Part shown: in pieces, positions 1 through 8,599 of the stretch
Numbering within the stretch: the stretch's first letter is position 1
Layout of the letters: each line of letters opens with the position of its first letter
NCBI RefSeq assembly: GCF_013033355.1
Contig: NZ_WQDY01000005.1
Location: 223,841 to 287,840, forward strand
Origin: Ruegeria lacuscaerulensis
GTDB lineage: Bacteria; Pseudomonadota; Alphaproteobacteria; Rhodobacterales; Rhodobacteraceae
Length of the DNA stretch: 64,000 nt
Reading direction: 5' to 3'
Position numbers and translations under genes: made by a program
Notes under the pieces: model-generated
What the model saw: the letters and a program-made list of their open reading frames with translations, nothing else
Told to the model about the DNA's origin: nothing
The model's database searches: none

Positions 1-92
1 CTGTAAATCCGCGCAAACCTCACCAAATCAGTTGACGACTAGGGCCTTCGTGTATCACTCACGGGGCTTAACATATCGAAAAGGATGATCCG

Positions 93-1280
93 ATGATCCC
101 GTCCGTTCTGCCGACCTATAACCGCGCGCCCCTGACCTTTGTGAAGGGTGAAGGCGCTTGGCTGACCGAGGCGGATGGCCGACGTTTTCTGGACCTCGGC
201 GCCGGGATCGCGGTGAACGCGCTGGGGCACGCGCATCCGGCGCTGGTCAATGCGTTGACGGAACAGGCGCACGTGCTGTGGCATGTCTCGAACCTTTATC
301 ACATCCCACAACAGCAGGCGCTGGCCGACAAGCTTGTTGAACATACCTTTGCCGACACGGTGTTCTTCACCAATTCCGGGACGGAATCGTGCGAGTTGGC
401 CGTGAAAATGGCGCGCAAGCATTTCTACGACAAAGGCCAGCCCGAGCGGGTCGAGATCATCACCTTTGACGGCTCGTTCCACGGTCGGTCTTCGGCCGGG
501 ATCGCAGCGGCCGGGTCCGAGAAGATGACCAAGGGCTTTGGCCCTCTGCTGCCCGGTTTCGTACATGTCACGTTCGGCGATCTCGACGGTGTGACCAACG
601 CAATCACGGCCCAAACTGCTGCGATCATGATCGAGCCGGTGCAGGGTGAGGGCGGTATTCGTCCCGTGCCAGATGCAGAACTAAAAGCCCTGCGCCAGAT
701 TTGCAACGACAACGGCCTGTTGCTGATCTTTGACGAAGTGCAATGCGGTGTTGGCCGCACCGGCAAGCTGTTCGCCCATGAATGGGCAGGTGTGACGCCG
801 GATATCATGATGGTCGCCAAAGGCATTGGCGGAGGCTTCCCCTTGGGTGCCGTTCTGGCTACCGAGGATGCGGCCAATGGCATGACTGCGGGCACGCATG
901 GGTCGACCTATGGCGGCAACCCACTGGGCTGCGCCGTGGGGTGCGCGGTGATTGACCAAGTATCGACGCCTGCATTTCTTGAGGGTGTGAACCGCAAGGC
1001 GGGCCTGCTGCGGCAAAAGCTGGAAGGTCTGATCGCCGATCATCCTGATGTATTCGAAGAGGTGCGTGGCGCCGGCCTGATGTTGGGTCTGAAGTGTAAG
1101 CCCACCAATATCGACGTGGTGAACGCAGGTTATGACAACGAAGTTATCACCGTGCCTGCCGCCGACAACGTGATCCGCCTGTTGCCACCGCTGACCCTGA
1201 CCGAGGACGACATCGCGCAGGCCGTGATCCGTCTGGAAAAAGCGGCCGCGCAGGTTGCTGCAAACATGGCCTCGGCCTGA
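93..1280 (+). CDS. argD: Acetylornithine/succinyldiaminopimelate aminotransferase
   Basis: A 395-residue class III PLP-dependent aminotransferase that makes N-acetylornithine in cytoplasmic arginine synthesis; the family often also serves in lysine synthesis. Visible features are the FTNSGTESCE phosphate-binding stretch near residue 90, the FDEVQCGVGRTG segment near 215 and the PLP lysine K243 in MVAKGIGGG. Length and ends are typical of ArgD. The ATG follows an aaaagg ribosome binding site. argF starts 28 bases downstream, so the two probably form one arginine operon. The 92 bases upstream hold no gene and presumably carry the promoter. Function is inferred from strong family resemblance. 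Confidence 0.97.
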   Translation: MIPSVLPTYNRAPLTFVKGEGAWLTEADGRRFLDLGAGIAVNALGHAHPALVNALTEQAHVLWHVSNLYHIPQQQALADKLVEHTFADTVFFTNSGTESCELAVKMARKHFYDKGQPERVEIITFDGSFHGRSSAGIAAAGSEKMTKGFGPLLPGFVHVTFGDLDGVTNAITAQTAAIMIEPVQGEGGIRPVPDAELKALRQICNDNGLLLIFDEVQCGVGRTGKLFAHEWAGVTPDIMMVAKGIGGGFPLGAVLATEDAANGMTAGTHGSTYGGNPLGCAVGCAVIDQVSTPAFLEGVNRKAGLLRQKLEGLIADHPDVFEEVRGAGLMLGLKCKPTNIDVVNAGYDNEVITVPAADNVIRLLPPLTLTEDDIAQAVIRLEKAAAQVAANMASA

Positions 1281-1308
1281 GAGATACTTGAATAAAAAGT
1301 GACATGAT

Positions 1309-2235
1309 ATGAACCACTTCCTTGATATCCACAAAACCGACGCCGCCGCGCTGCGTGGCATGATTGATCAGGCCAGCGCAATGAAACAGGCGCGCCTTGG
1401 GCAGCCTAAAGCGGCGCTGGATGATGAACAACCGCTCAAAGACCGTATGGTCGCGCTGATCTTTGAAAAACCCTCGACCCGGACACGTGTGTCTTTTGAT
1501 GTGGGCGTGCGCCAGATGGGTGGGCAGACAATGGTGCTGTCCGGAAAGGATATGCAGCTGGGCCATGGCGAAACGATCGCCGACACCGCCCGCGTGCTGT
1601 CGCGCTATGTGGACATGATCATGATCCGTACATTTGACGAGACGATCCTGACCGAAATGGCTGAATATTCGGACGTGCCCGTTATCAACGGCCTGACCGA
1701 TCGTACCCACCCCTGCCAGATCATGGCCGACGTCCTGACTTTTGAGGAACACCGTGGCTCCATCGCGGGTAAAAAAGTGGTCTGGACCGGCGACGGCAAT
1801 AACGTCTGCGCATCGTTCCTGCACGCGGCGGGTCAATTCGGCTTCAACCTGACCTTCACTGGCCCTGCGCAGTTCGATCCCGAGGAAGAATTTATGGGAT
1901 TTGCCCGTCAGAAGGGGTCGCGGATCGTTGTGGAACGTGATCCGTTCAAAGCGGTGGAAGGGGCTGACTTGGTGGTAGCTGACACTTGGGTCTCGATGCA
2001 TGACAGCCAATCCGCCAAGGAGCGTCGCCACAATCTGCTGCGCCCCTATCAAGTCAATCCCGAACTGATGTCCCATGCCAAGCCCGATGCACTTTTCATG
2101 CACTGCCTGCCTGCCCACCGTGAGGAAGAAGCCACGTCCGAGGTCATGGACGGCCCGAATTCGGTGATTTTTGACGAGGCCGAGAATCGCCTGCACGCGC
2201 AAAAGGCAGTCATGCGCTGGTGTCTGGGCGTTTAA
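1309..2235 (+). CDS. argF: Ornithine carbamoyltransferase
   Basis: A 308-residue enzyme that condenses ornithine and carbamoyl phosphate to citrulline. The carbamoyl-phosphate loop STRTR (in [12 protein letters not shown], about residues 42-53), the HPCQ motif near residue 130 and the HCLPAHR motif near residue 265 are all present, and the length is standard. It follows argD closely on the same strand. Its last four bases overlap the convergent membrane protein at 2232. A catabolic role is unlikely given the argD partner, although a carbamate kinase fragment occurs far away at the right edge of the window. Confidence 0.97.
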   Translation: MNHFLDIHKTDAAALRGMIDQASAMKQARLGQPKAALDDEQPLKDRMVALIFEKPSTRTRVSFDVGVRQMGGQTMVLSGKDMQLGHGETIADTARVLSRYVDMIMIRTFDETILTEMAEYSDVPVINGLTDRTHPCQIMADVLTFEEHRGSIAGKKVVWTGDGNNVCASFLHAAGQFGFNLTFTGPAQFDPEEEFMGFARQKGSRIVVERDPFKAVEGADLVVADTWVSMHDSQSAKERRHNLLRPYQVNPELMSHAKPDALFMHCLPAHREEEATSEVMDGPNSVIFDEAENRLHAQKAVMRWCLGV

Positions 2236-2828
2236 CGTCTGGAAACATCCCAGACGCGTAATCTGACGAGCGTTCGCGCGCTCGTCAGTAAGATCAAAAC
2301 GCAGAGTATGATCTTGCTCATGATCTCCATCGTGCCTTCGATCAGTAGCGCGTGGATGATGCTGCCTGCGATAGTTACTGATGCCAGCGTGGTGTGTGTC
2401 AATCGCCAGACTCGAAATCGAAGGGCTGTGCGCTGACGCAATATCCCCAACGCAGCGGCCGCGAATGCTGTCCACATCGCGATCACGCCCCAAGCCGAGA
2501 ATGGCGTAGGCGACGTGAAGGTGAGGGCATCAACGACGTCCGGCGGGCTGGTGATCCATAATCCTCCGACGTGGATCACAATCGCGCCGACCAATGCCAT
2601 CCCAACCCAGCGATGCAGATGGCGGCCGAACACAGGCGTAAGACCGGGCAAGTCTTTTGCGGCCAATAGTGGCTGCAACAACAAAAGGCTCAGGCAGGCG
2701 ACACCCGCAAAACCTGCCGCGATATAGACCGGATCCCGCCACGCGAGGTATGGGCTGAACCCAGCGGCAATGACCGGGATGAAAATGACGGCGATCAGAA
2801 CCGCCCAAATCGCCGTGATCTGACGCAT
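2232..2828 (-). CDS. Ferric-reductase-like transmembrane protein
   Basis: A 198-residue inner-membrane protein with about six hydrophobic helices and histidines in the second to fourth helices ([29 protein letters not shown]), the arrangement expected of a b-type cytochrome in the ferric-reductase-like transmembrane family. No NAD(P)H or FAD domain is attached. It begins three bases after the Tat-exported dioxygenase-like gene (2832-3311), so the pair is probably co-transcribed. One idea is that it passes electrons to that periplasmic partner; this is inference. MsrQ-type haem proteins are a possible alternative family. Confidence 0.8.
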   Translation of the reverse strand: MRQITAIWAVLIAVIFIPVIAAGFSPYLAWRDPVYIAAGFAGVACLSLLLLQPLLAAKDLPGLTPVFGRHLHRWVGMALVGAIVIHVGGLWITSPPDVVDALTFTSPTPFSAWGVIAMWTAFAAAALGILRQRTALRFRVWRLTHTTLASVTIAGSIIHALLIEGTMEIMSKIILCVLILLTSARTLVRLRVWDVSRR

Positions 2829-2831
2829 GTA

Positions 2832-3311
2832 TCAGGCAGGTTGAAGTACGAAATGTGCGGCAAGTGTTTTGTCCCTCGCGCTGGACATCACCGGACGCAG
2901 GAACACCGTTTTGAATTCACCGCTGTCATAGGCAAGATGGCCATGCGGTTGGCCAAATGCAGGCACAATCTGCGGCATCTCCAGCCGAAACTCTCCGTTG
3001 GAATCTGTCAACGTGGCCCCGTGGCTTTGAGGGTCGCGTTCATGGCCTTCGGTTGTATGGGCCCAGATCTGGATGCGCTGACCGGGCAGTGGCGCGCCAT
3101 CGCCGGCGCGGCGTACAGTTCCGGTCATCCAGAACCCGCCGCCTCCGATCCGTTCAACGATCGGCGCGCCCGCGCGATAGTTGTTGGATCCGCCCCTCAT
3201 GGAGGGTGTTGCCGCCAAGCCCTTTGCCCGAGCAGGCACAAACAGACCCGAGGCTAACACGGCCCCTCCGCCCGCGATCAGAGAGCGACGGTTGAGTGAT
3301 GAACGGGTCAT
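2832..3311 (-). CDS. Tat-exported intradiol-dioxygenase-like protein
   Basis: A 159-residue protein with a twin-arginine signal (NRRSLIAGGGAVLASG) followed by a beta-rich domain resembling the intradiol ring-cleavage dioxygenase fold (FWMTGTVRRAGDGAPLPGQ, then TLTDSNGEFRLEMP). It is shorter than protocatechuate dioxygenases. The PHGHLAYDSGEF segment offers histidines that could bind metal, but the full tyrosine/histidine iron-ligand set is not obvious, so catalysis is uncertain. The start has a clear caggagg site. It is the first gene of a pair with the haem-type membrane protein at 2232-2828. Confidence 0.75.
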   Translation of the reverse strand: MTRSSLNRRSLIAGGGAVLASGLFVPARAKGLAATPSMRGGSNNYRAGAPIVERIGGGGFWMTGTVRRAGDGAPLPGQRIQIWAHTTEGHERDPQSHGATLTDSNGEFRLEMPQIVPAFGQPHGHLAYDSGEFKTVFLRPVMSSARDKTLAAHFVLQPA

Positions 3312-3460
3312 GGAAACCTCCTGAAGCCTGCAACCATATAATAGATAGCACGCTTGCCATCCATTCCGAGGGGTGTTTGCGAATTGTGAATTCCTTTGAC
3401 GGATGGCCAGTCGGCTGCAATCCTGACCTACAGGATGTTGTTGCCCATGAGGCCCGCCAC

Positions 3461-4303
3461 ATGACCCAAACAGATCGTATCACCCAAGACGAAATTGCCG
3501 CCTTTCAGCGCGATGGGGCAGTTGTTCTAAGATCCAAGTTCTCGACCAATTGGCTTGATCTTTTGCGCGCCGGGATCGATGCCGATCTGGCCAACCCGAC
3601 CGACAATTTTGCCCGTCATACCAAAGACCTGCGTGCGCCCGCGTATTTCGAGGATTACTGGGCTTGGAACAAAATTCCTCAATTCCGGGATTTCGTCCAT
3701 AACTCGCCCTGTGGGTCGCTTGCTGCACAGCTTTTGGACGCCGAAGCGATCAATCTGGTCATGGACAACTGGTTCCTGCGAGAGGCGGGATCCACCTCGC
3801 GCCCACCGTTTCATCAGGATTTGTCCTATTTCGATTTCGAAGGGACAATGTGCGTTTTGTGGCTGCCGCTTGAACCCGTCACCAAGGAAAACGGTATTGC
3901 CTTCGTCAAAGGCTCGCATTTATGGGACAAACTGTTCATGCGCGTTCGTTTTGCTGACGGCCACCCAAGTTATGAACCGACCGAAGTTGCCGGACGTACA
4001 TATCATCCACCGCCCGACGTAAACGCGGACCCAGATGCTTTTGAACTGTTGCAATGGGATATGGCGCTTGGGGATTGTATCTTTTTTGACATGCGAACTC
4101 TGCATGGTGGGCTGTCCTCGGTCACACCAACCCAGACGGTTCGGCGGTTTACTTTGCGAATGACGGCACCGGACGGGGTGATCCGGTATCGTGGGGACTG
4201 GGCCAAAGGCGAACGCGCACAGTTCGAGGCCGCAGGATATCGCGAGGGTGATCGCATCGCGGGGCCGTTTTTTCCGCAGTTGTGGCCTCGTCAGGCTAGC
4301 TGA
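3461..4303 (+). CDS. Phytanoyl-CoA dioxygenase family protein
   Basis: A 280-residue Fe(II)/2-oxoglutarate-dependent oxygenase of the PhyH type. The iron-binding H-x-D is visible in PPFHQDLSYF near residue 110 and the distal histidine in MRTLHGGLSS near 215, followed by an arginine-rich strand (VRRFTLRM) that would hold 2-oxoglutarate. The frame is open further upstream, but the ATG at 3461 (MTQTDRITQDEIAAFQRDG) matches the family's N-terminus, so I chose it. The substrate cannot be read from the sequence. It stands alone, divergent from the Tat-dioxygenase pair. Confidence 0.85.
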   Translation: MTQTDRITQDEIAAFQRDGAVVLRSKFSTNWLDLLRAGIDADLANPTDNFARHTKDLRAPAYFEDYWAWNKIPQFRDFVHNSPCGSLAAQLLDAEAINLVMDNWFLREAGSTSRPPFHQDLSYFDFEGTMCVLWLPLEPVTKENGIAFVKGSHLWDKLFMRVRFADGHPSYEPTEVAGRTYHPPPDVNADPDAFELLQWDMALGDCIFFDMRTLHGGLSSVTPTQTVRRFTLRMTAPDGVIRYRGDWAKGERAQFEAAGYREGDRIAGPFFPQLWPRQAS

Positions 4304-4423
4304 TCTCATCAACTGGGGGTGGGGGCCAGCGCACTGATTGTGTGCGTATATGATGATATTATTGCCGATTAATGTGTTATACATTGCAAAAATGCACGAA
4401 ATACAGATCGCAGGAGCATAGCA

Positions 4424-5386
4424 ATGAGTTGGAATCCGACCCACAGCCCCGAATGCATGTCCGAAAACACCTCTCTTGAGACGTTGATCATTCCTCGCGC
4501 GCGTGATCTGGGCGGGTTCGAGGTGCGCCGGGCTTTGCCCTCAGTCGAGCGGCAGCTTGTGGGGCCGTTCATATTCTTCGATCAGATGGGCCCGGCCGAA
4601 TTCATAACCGATGGCGGCATCGATGTGCGTCCGCACCCTCATATCGGGTTAGGCACTGTGACCTATCTGTATCGGGGCGAATTTGAACATCGCGACAGTC
4701 TGGGCACCCATCAGATGATCTATCCCGGTGAGGTCAACTGGATGGTGGCCGGGCGCGGTGTGACCCATTCCGAGCGGACAAGCGACCAGACTCGCGGTAC
4801 ACGGCACAGTCTGTTCGGCATCCAGACCTGGATCGCCTTGCCTGAACAACACGAGGATATGGCCCCGGATTTTGAACATCATAAGCAAGGCGCGCTGCCC
4901 CATATCCAGGATCACGGCGTGTCCGCTCGCTTGATTCTGGGGTCAGCCTATGGCGAGACCAGCCCTGTGACGATGCTGTCCGAAACGTTTTATCTGGATG
5001 TGCAGCTTGATCCGGGCGCGTCCTTTCCCCTGCCAGATGATCATGAGGACCGAGGGGTCTATGTCACCCAAGGCGCGGTCGAGATCGCAAATGATACATT
5101 TGATGCGGGCCGCATGATGGTGTTCCGCCCCGGCGACCGGTTGTCTGTGAAGGCCGGCCCGACCGGCGCGCGCCTGATGCTGCTGGGGGGCGCAACGATG
5201 AACGAGGATCGTTACATCTGGTGGAACTTCGTGTCGTCCTCGAAAGAAAAGATCGAGGTCGCGACACGGGAATGGAAAACGGCAGATTGGGCGAACGGGG
5301 CGTTCCACCTGCCGCCCGGCGATGATCAAGAGTACATTCCGATCTCGGCCGAGCTGGAACGCAGCCGCCCAAGGCTTGCTCGCTGA
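4424..5386 (+). CDS. Pirin family protein
   Basis: A 320-residue bicupin of the pirin family. The N-terminal cupin carries the metal-binding histidines in HPHIGLGTVTYL and the GEVNWMVAGRGVTHSE segment; the C-terminal cupin follows from about residue 180. Bacterial pirins are non-haem iron proteins, some with quercetin 2,3-dioxygenase activity and some acting as regulators through protein contacts; which applies here is unknown. A caggagc site precedes the ATG. The ketopantoate reductase gene starts 67 bases downstream on the same strand. Confidence 0.92.
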   Translation: MSWNPTHSPECMSENTSLETLIIPRARDLGGFEVRRALPSVERQLVGPFIFFDQMGPAEFITDGGIDVRPHPHIGLGTVTYLYRGEFEHRDSLGTHQMIYPGEVNWMVAGRGVTHSERTSDQTRGTRHSLFGIQTWIALPEQHEDMAPDFEHHKQGALPHIQDHGVSARLILGSAYGETSPVTMLSETFYLDVQLDPGASFPLPDDHEDRGVYVTQGAVEIANDTFDAGRMMVFRPGDRLSVKAGPTGARLMLLGGATMNEDRYIWWNFVSSSKEKIEVATREWKTADWANGAFHLPPGDDQEYIPISAELERSRPRLAR

Positions 5387-5453
5387 CGACGCGTCAGGGG
5401 GCCTTGTCCACGACTTCGATCCCGGCGATCTTTACCGAAAGGGGAGGGTCGCC

Positions 5454-6422
5454 ATGAAAATCGTGATCGCTGGCGCGGGCAGCATCGGGTGTTATTGCGG
5501 GGCTTTGCTGTCTCAGGGCGGCCACGATGTCACACTGCTTGGACGTGCGCGTATCTTTGCTCCGATCAAGGACCGAGGTCTGACGGTCACCGACTTCTCG
5601 GGTCTGCAGCAACATGTCTCGGACCTGACCCTGTCCGAAGTTCCAGCCTGCCTTGCAGATGCCGACGCCGTCATCGTTGCTGTCAAAACCCCGGCGACGG
5701 CCGAGATGGCTGAATTAATCGCGCGATACGCACCGTCGTCAGCGCCAATATTGTCGTGGCAGAATGGGATGGAAAACACCCGGACTTTGCGCGCGGCCCT
5801 GCCGGGGCGGGACGTGCGGGCCGGGATGGTTCCGTTCAATGTGGTCCCGACCGACCCCGGCAGTTTCCACCGGGCGACTTCGGGAGAGATTGTAATCGAG
5901 AGCGGTGCCGGCGCGCTGGGGCAAAAGCTGAGCAGTCCGAACCTGCCAGTTGTTGAAAGCGATCAGATCGAGGCGGTGCAATGGGGCAAGTTGCTGATCA
6001 ACCTCAATAATGCGCTGAATGCCTTGTCGGGACTGACGTTGAAGGACCAGCTTTTGGATCGGGAATGGCGTAAGCTGATGGCCGATCAGATGGCCGAAGC
6101 CCATGCGGTTCTGAAATCAGCAGGTCTTTCCGTGGCCTCGACCACACCGCTTCCGGCTTGGATGACGCCTTTCATCCTGCGCCTGCCGACCCTGCTGTTT
6201 AGTCGAATAGCCGCCCGGATGTTGACGATTGATCCTTCGGCGCGCACATCCATGGCCTATGATCTGATGGACGGTAGGCCAACCGAGATTGACAGCCTGC
6301 AAGGCGAGATCCTTCGCCTCGCAGCTGTCCAGGGCCGGGCTGCGCCGATTTGCCAGAAGGTTCGCGACCTTATCGAAGGTCGACCCACCACTTCGATGAC
6401 CCCGCGGCAAATCAGGGGTTGA
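5454..6422 (+). CDS. panE: 2-dehydropantoate 2-reductase (ketopantoate reductase family)
   Basis: A 322-residue NADPH-dependent reductase. It opens with the Rossmann motif GAGSIGCYCG right after the start, has the AVIVAVKTPAT segment near residue 75, and the later KLLINLNNALNAL helix with the catalytic-type lysine region. PanE reduces ketopantoate to pantoate for CoA synthesis, but many paralogues of this family act on other 2-oxo acids. The ATG at 5454 was chosen over an in-frame upstream start inside pirin because the Rossmann motif begins there and a ggggagg site lies just before it. It ends 8 bases before the convergent pit gene. Confidence 0.87.
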   Translation: MKIVIAGAGSIGCYCGALLSQGGHDVTLLGRARIFAPIKDRGLTVTDFSGLQQHVSDLTLSEVPACLADADAVIVAVKTPATAEMAELIARYAPSSAPILSWQNGMENTRTLRAALPGRDVRAGMVPFNVVPTDPGSFHRATSGEIVIESGAGALGQKLSSPNLPVVESDQIEAVQWGKLLINLNNALNALSGLTLKDQLLDREWRKLMADQMAEAHAVLKSAGLSVASTTPLPAWMTPFILRLPTLLFSRIAARMLTIDPSARTSMAYDLMDGRPTEIDSLQGEILRLAAVQGRAAPICQKVRDLIEGRPTTSMTPRQIRG

Positions 6423-6430
6423 GCATTGTT

Positions 6431-7909
6431 TTATTGAAAGGCCGTCAGTATCCAGAAGATCACGGCTGACATAGCAGCAGCAGCCGGAACCGTAACAACC
6501 CATGCCGCGATAATGGTCATGAAATGCGAACGCCGCACCAGTTTGCGCCGCTTATGCTCTTCCCGCGCCAAACGACGCTGGGGCGGTCGCTGCTGGTTCG
6601 AGGCTTTCCAGCGGCGATCTGAATGCCATTCACGATAAAAACCAACGCCGAACACGGCGCCAACAGCGATATGTGTCGAACTGACGGGCAGACCCAGCCA
6701 GCTTGCCACGATCACGGTAATCGCAGCCGACAGAGCCACGCAAAAGGCACGCATCGGGTTCAGTTTGGTGATTTGGCTGCCAACCATGCGGATCAGTTTG
6801 GGACCGAACAGGAACAAGCCGAAAGATATCCCGAAGGCCCCGATCACCATAACCCATGTCGGAATCGCAACTTTTGAGGCAAAGTCACCGAACTCGGCCG
6901 CGTGCACGATTGCAGCCAAGGGGCCGACTGCGTTGGCGACATCGTTGGCGCCGTGGGCGAAGCTCAGGAATGTAGCCGAGATGACCAGCGGCAAACCGAA
7001 CAAGGACTTCAGTGATTTGGTCCGGTTTTCCAGTCCTTCGGATTTGCGGCGCACCCATGGAATAGTTGCCGACCACGCCAAAATTCCTGACAGCAGCCCA
7101 ACCAGCAGTGCGATTTCCAGATCGACTTTCACGATCCGCTTCAGCCCTTTAACGGCCAAATATGTTGCGAATGCTCCGGCCATGACGCCGACCAGAATGG
7201 GAACCCATCGCCGTGCAGCAGCGATCTTGTCATCCTGATATTGAATTTTGGCCTTGATCAACCCAAGGAAACCCGCAGCAATCACCCCACCCAATACCGG
7301 AGAGATGACCCAGCTTGCCGCAATGGCGCTCATGGTTGCCCAGTTGACGGCGCTTAGACCGGCTGCGGCAATACCTGCGCCCATAACTCCACCCACGACC
7401 GAATGTGTGGTCGAAACCGGAGCGCCAACCCAAGTGGCAAGGTTAACCCACATCGCCGAAGATATCAGCGCAGCCATCATAGCCCAGATAAACACGTTGC
7501 TTGTCTGAACCGAGGCCGGGTCGATGATGCCTTTCGAAATCGTGGAAACCACGTCTCCTCCGGCGAGCAATGCTCCAGCGCTTTCGGCAATCGCTGCGAT
7601 AACAATGGCGCCACCCATGGACAGCGCATTGGCGCCGACGGCTGGGCCCATGTTGTTGGCCACGTCATTGGCGCCGATGTTGATTGCCATGTATGCGCCG
7701 AACGCGGCTGCTGCGACTACGATTAGTCCACCATCTGCCTGGCCAAACAGAACTGCCGCCGACAAACCGGCAAGGGCAATAAAGGCCAGCGCAATCCCCG
7801 GTGCCAGCATGGGGCGTGCCACGTGGACATTCGCGGTTTCAACGCGTGAGATACGGTTCAGATCGCTGTCCAGCGTCTGCCATCGGGTTTTTGAGCTTTG
7901 GTCTGACAT
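6431..7909 (-). CDS. Inorganic phosphate transporter, PiT family
   Basis: A 492-residue inner-membrane Pi (or metal-phosphate) symporter. It has the two inverted family signatures, GANDVANNMGPAVGANAL near residue 100 and HGANDVANAVGPLAAI near 320, each in a hydrophobic half, joined by a charged loop around residues 230-300. An extra soluble segment rich in arginine lies before the last helix (near residues 430-460). The long N-terminus before the first helix and the charged insert make it longer than classical PitA. No phoU-like partner is adjacent. It is transcribed toward panE. Confidence 0.93.
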   Translation of the reverse strand: MSDQSSKTRWQTLDSDLNRISRVETANVHVARPMLAPGIALAFIALAGLSAAVLFGQADGGLIVVAAAAFGAYMAINIGANDVANNMGPAVGANALSMGGAIVIAAIAESAGALLAGGDVVSTISKGIIDPASVQTSNVFIWAMMAALISSAMWVNLATWVGAPVSTTHSVVGGVMGAGIAAAGLSAVNWATMSAIAASWVISPVLGGVIAAGFLGLIKAKIQYQDDKIAAARRWVPILVGVMAGAFATYLAVKGLKRIVKVDLEIALLVGLLSGILAWSATIPWVRRKSEGLENRTKSLKSLFGLPLVISATFLSFAHGANDVANAVGPLAAIVHAAEFGDFASKVAIPTWVMVIGAFGISFGLFLFGPKLIRMVGSQITKLNPMRAFCVALSAAITVIVASWLGLPVSSTHIAVGAVFGVGFYREWHSDRRWKASNQQRPPQRRLAREEHKRRKLVRRSHFMTIIAAWVVTVPAAAAMSAVIFWILTAFQ

Positions 7910-8001
7910 AGTGTTTCATACCGAAAATCGGATCGACGCATGCCGCTATCCGGTTTCCGGTTCAGGGACAACACCGTTGTAATCAATTTGTCGCTTAATT
8001 G

Positions 8002-8460
8002 TTACAATTGCCTCAGCAAGTCACGCAACTCGGGCTCGTGCACCCTCTTGGCTGCGGTCGTGGGCGATACCCACTCGCGTGTGCGCTGATCTTTTTCTGG
8101 GAAGTCTTCGGCTAGGTCCTGAACCTCGATGCGGAAAACCGTCGTCAGAACGGGTTGTGCCGAGCCATCCTTGAGGACTTTCTCATATGCAAATTGCCCG
8201 ACGGGTTTTTCCTGAACGGTTCGCGCCCTTACCCCGGCTTCTTCCCAGGCTTCCTGTCTTGCGGTCTGTGCACCATTGAGCCCGTCAATCGGCCAACCTT
8301 TTGGTATGATCCAACGTCCGGTATCGCGGCTTGTAATCAGCAGAACCTGCACGCCCTCGTTTGTATTCCGAGTGCACAACGCGGCAAATTGCACCCTGCG
8401 CGGGCGCAGGATCAGAGGTCTTGCGACCTCTTCCCAGATATTGTGCAGCCATTTTGTCAT
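8002..8460 (-). CDS. NUDIX hydrolase (DIPP-like group)
   Basis: A 152-residue NUDIX-fold protein. The Nudix box runs from GWPIDGLNGAQTAR into QEAWEEAGV at about residues 54-77: the core EEAG is intact, but the usual upstream glutamate is leucine and the RE pair is QE. This variant is common in alphaproteobacterial proteins related to diphosphoinositol-polyphosphate hydrolases. It would cleave a nucleoside diphosphate linked to another moiety; the substrate is not predictable. It is single, between pit and hrpB, all on the minus strand. Confidence 0.87.
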   Translation of the reverse strand: MTKWLHNIWEEVARPLILRPRRVQFAALCTRNTNEGVQVLLITSRDTGRWIIPKGWPIDGLNGAQTARQEAWEEAGVRARTVQEKPVGQFAYEKVLKDGSAQPVLTTVFRIEVQDLAEDFPEKDQRTREWVSPTTAAKRVHEPELRDLLRQL

Positions 8461-8599
8461 GCTCTTACGCCCTGTGGTCAGGGCGCCTCCTCAGAGCAGC
8501 ACATAACAACGAAATGGTATATGTTCAATGAAGGGGTGAAGGTTTGATAGGTGTTGGCGGTCTTTGTGCCCGGAAAATGATCAGACTGTCATCAGCGGA

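Noticed and set aside
1147..2493. 448-codon minus-strand open frame across argD/argF
   Set aside because: It lies fully over argF and its neighbour with an H/R/Q-rich composition typical of an antisense frame and no family resemblance.
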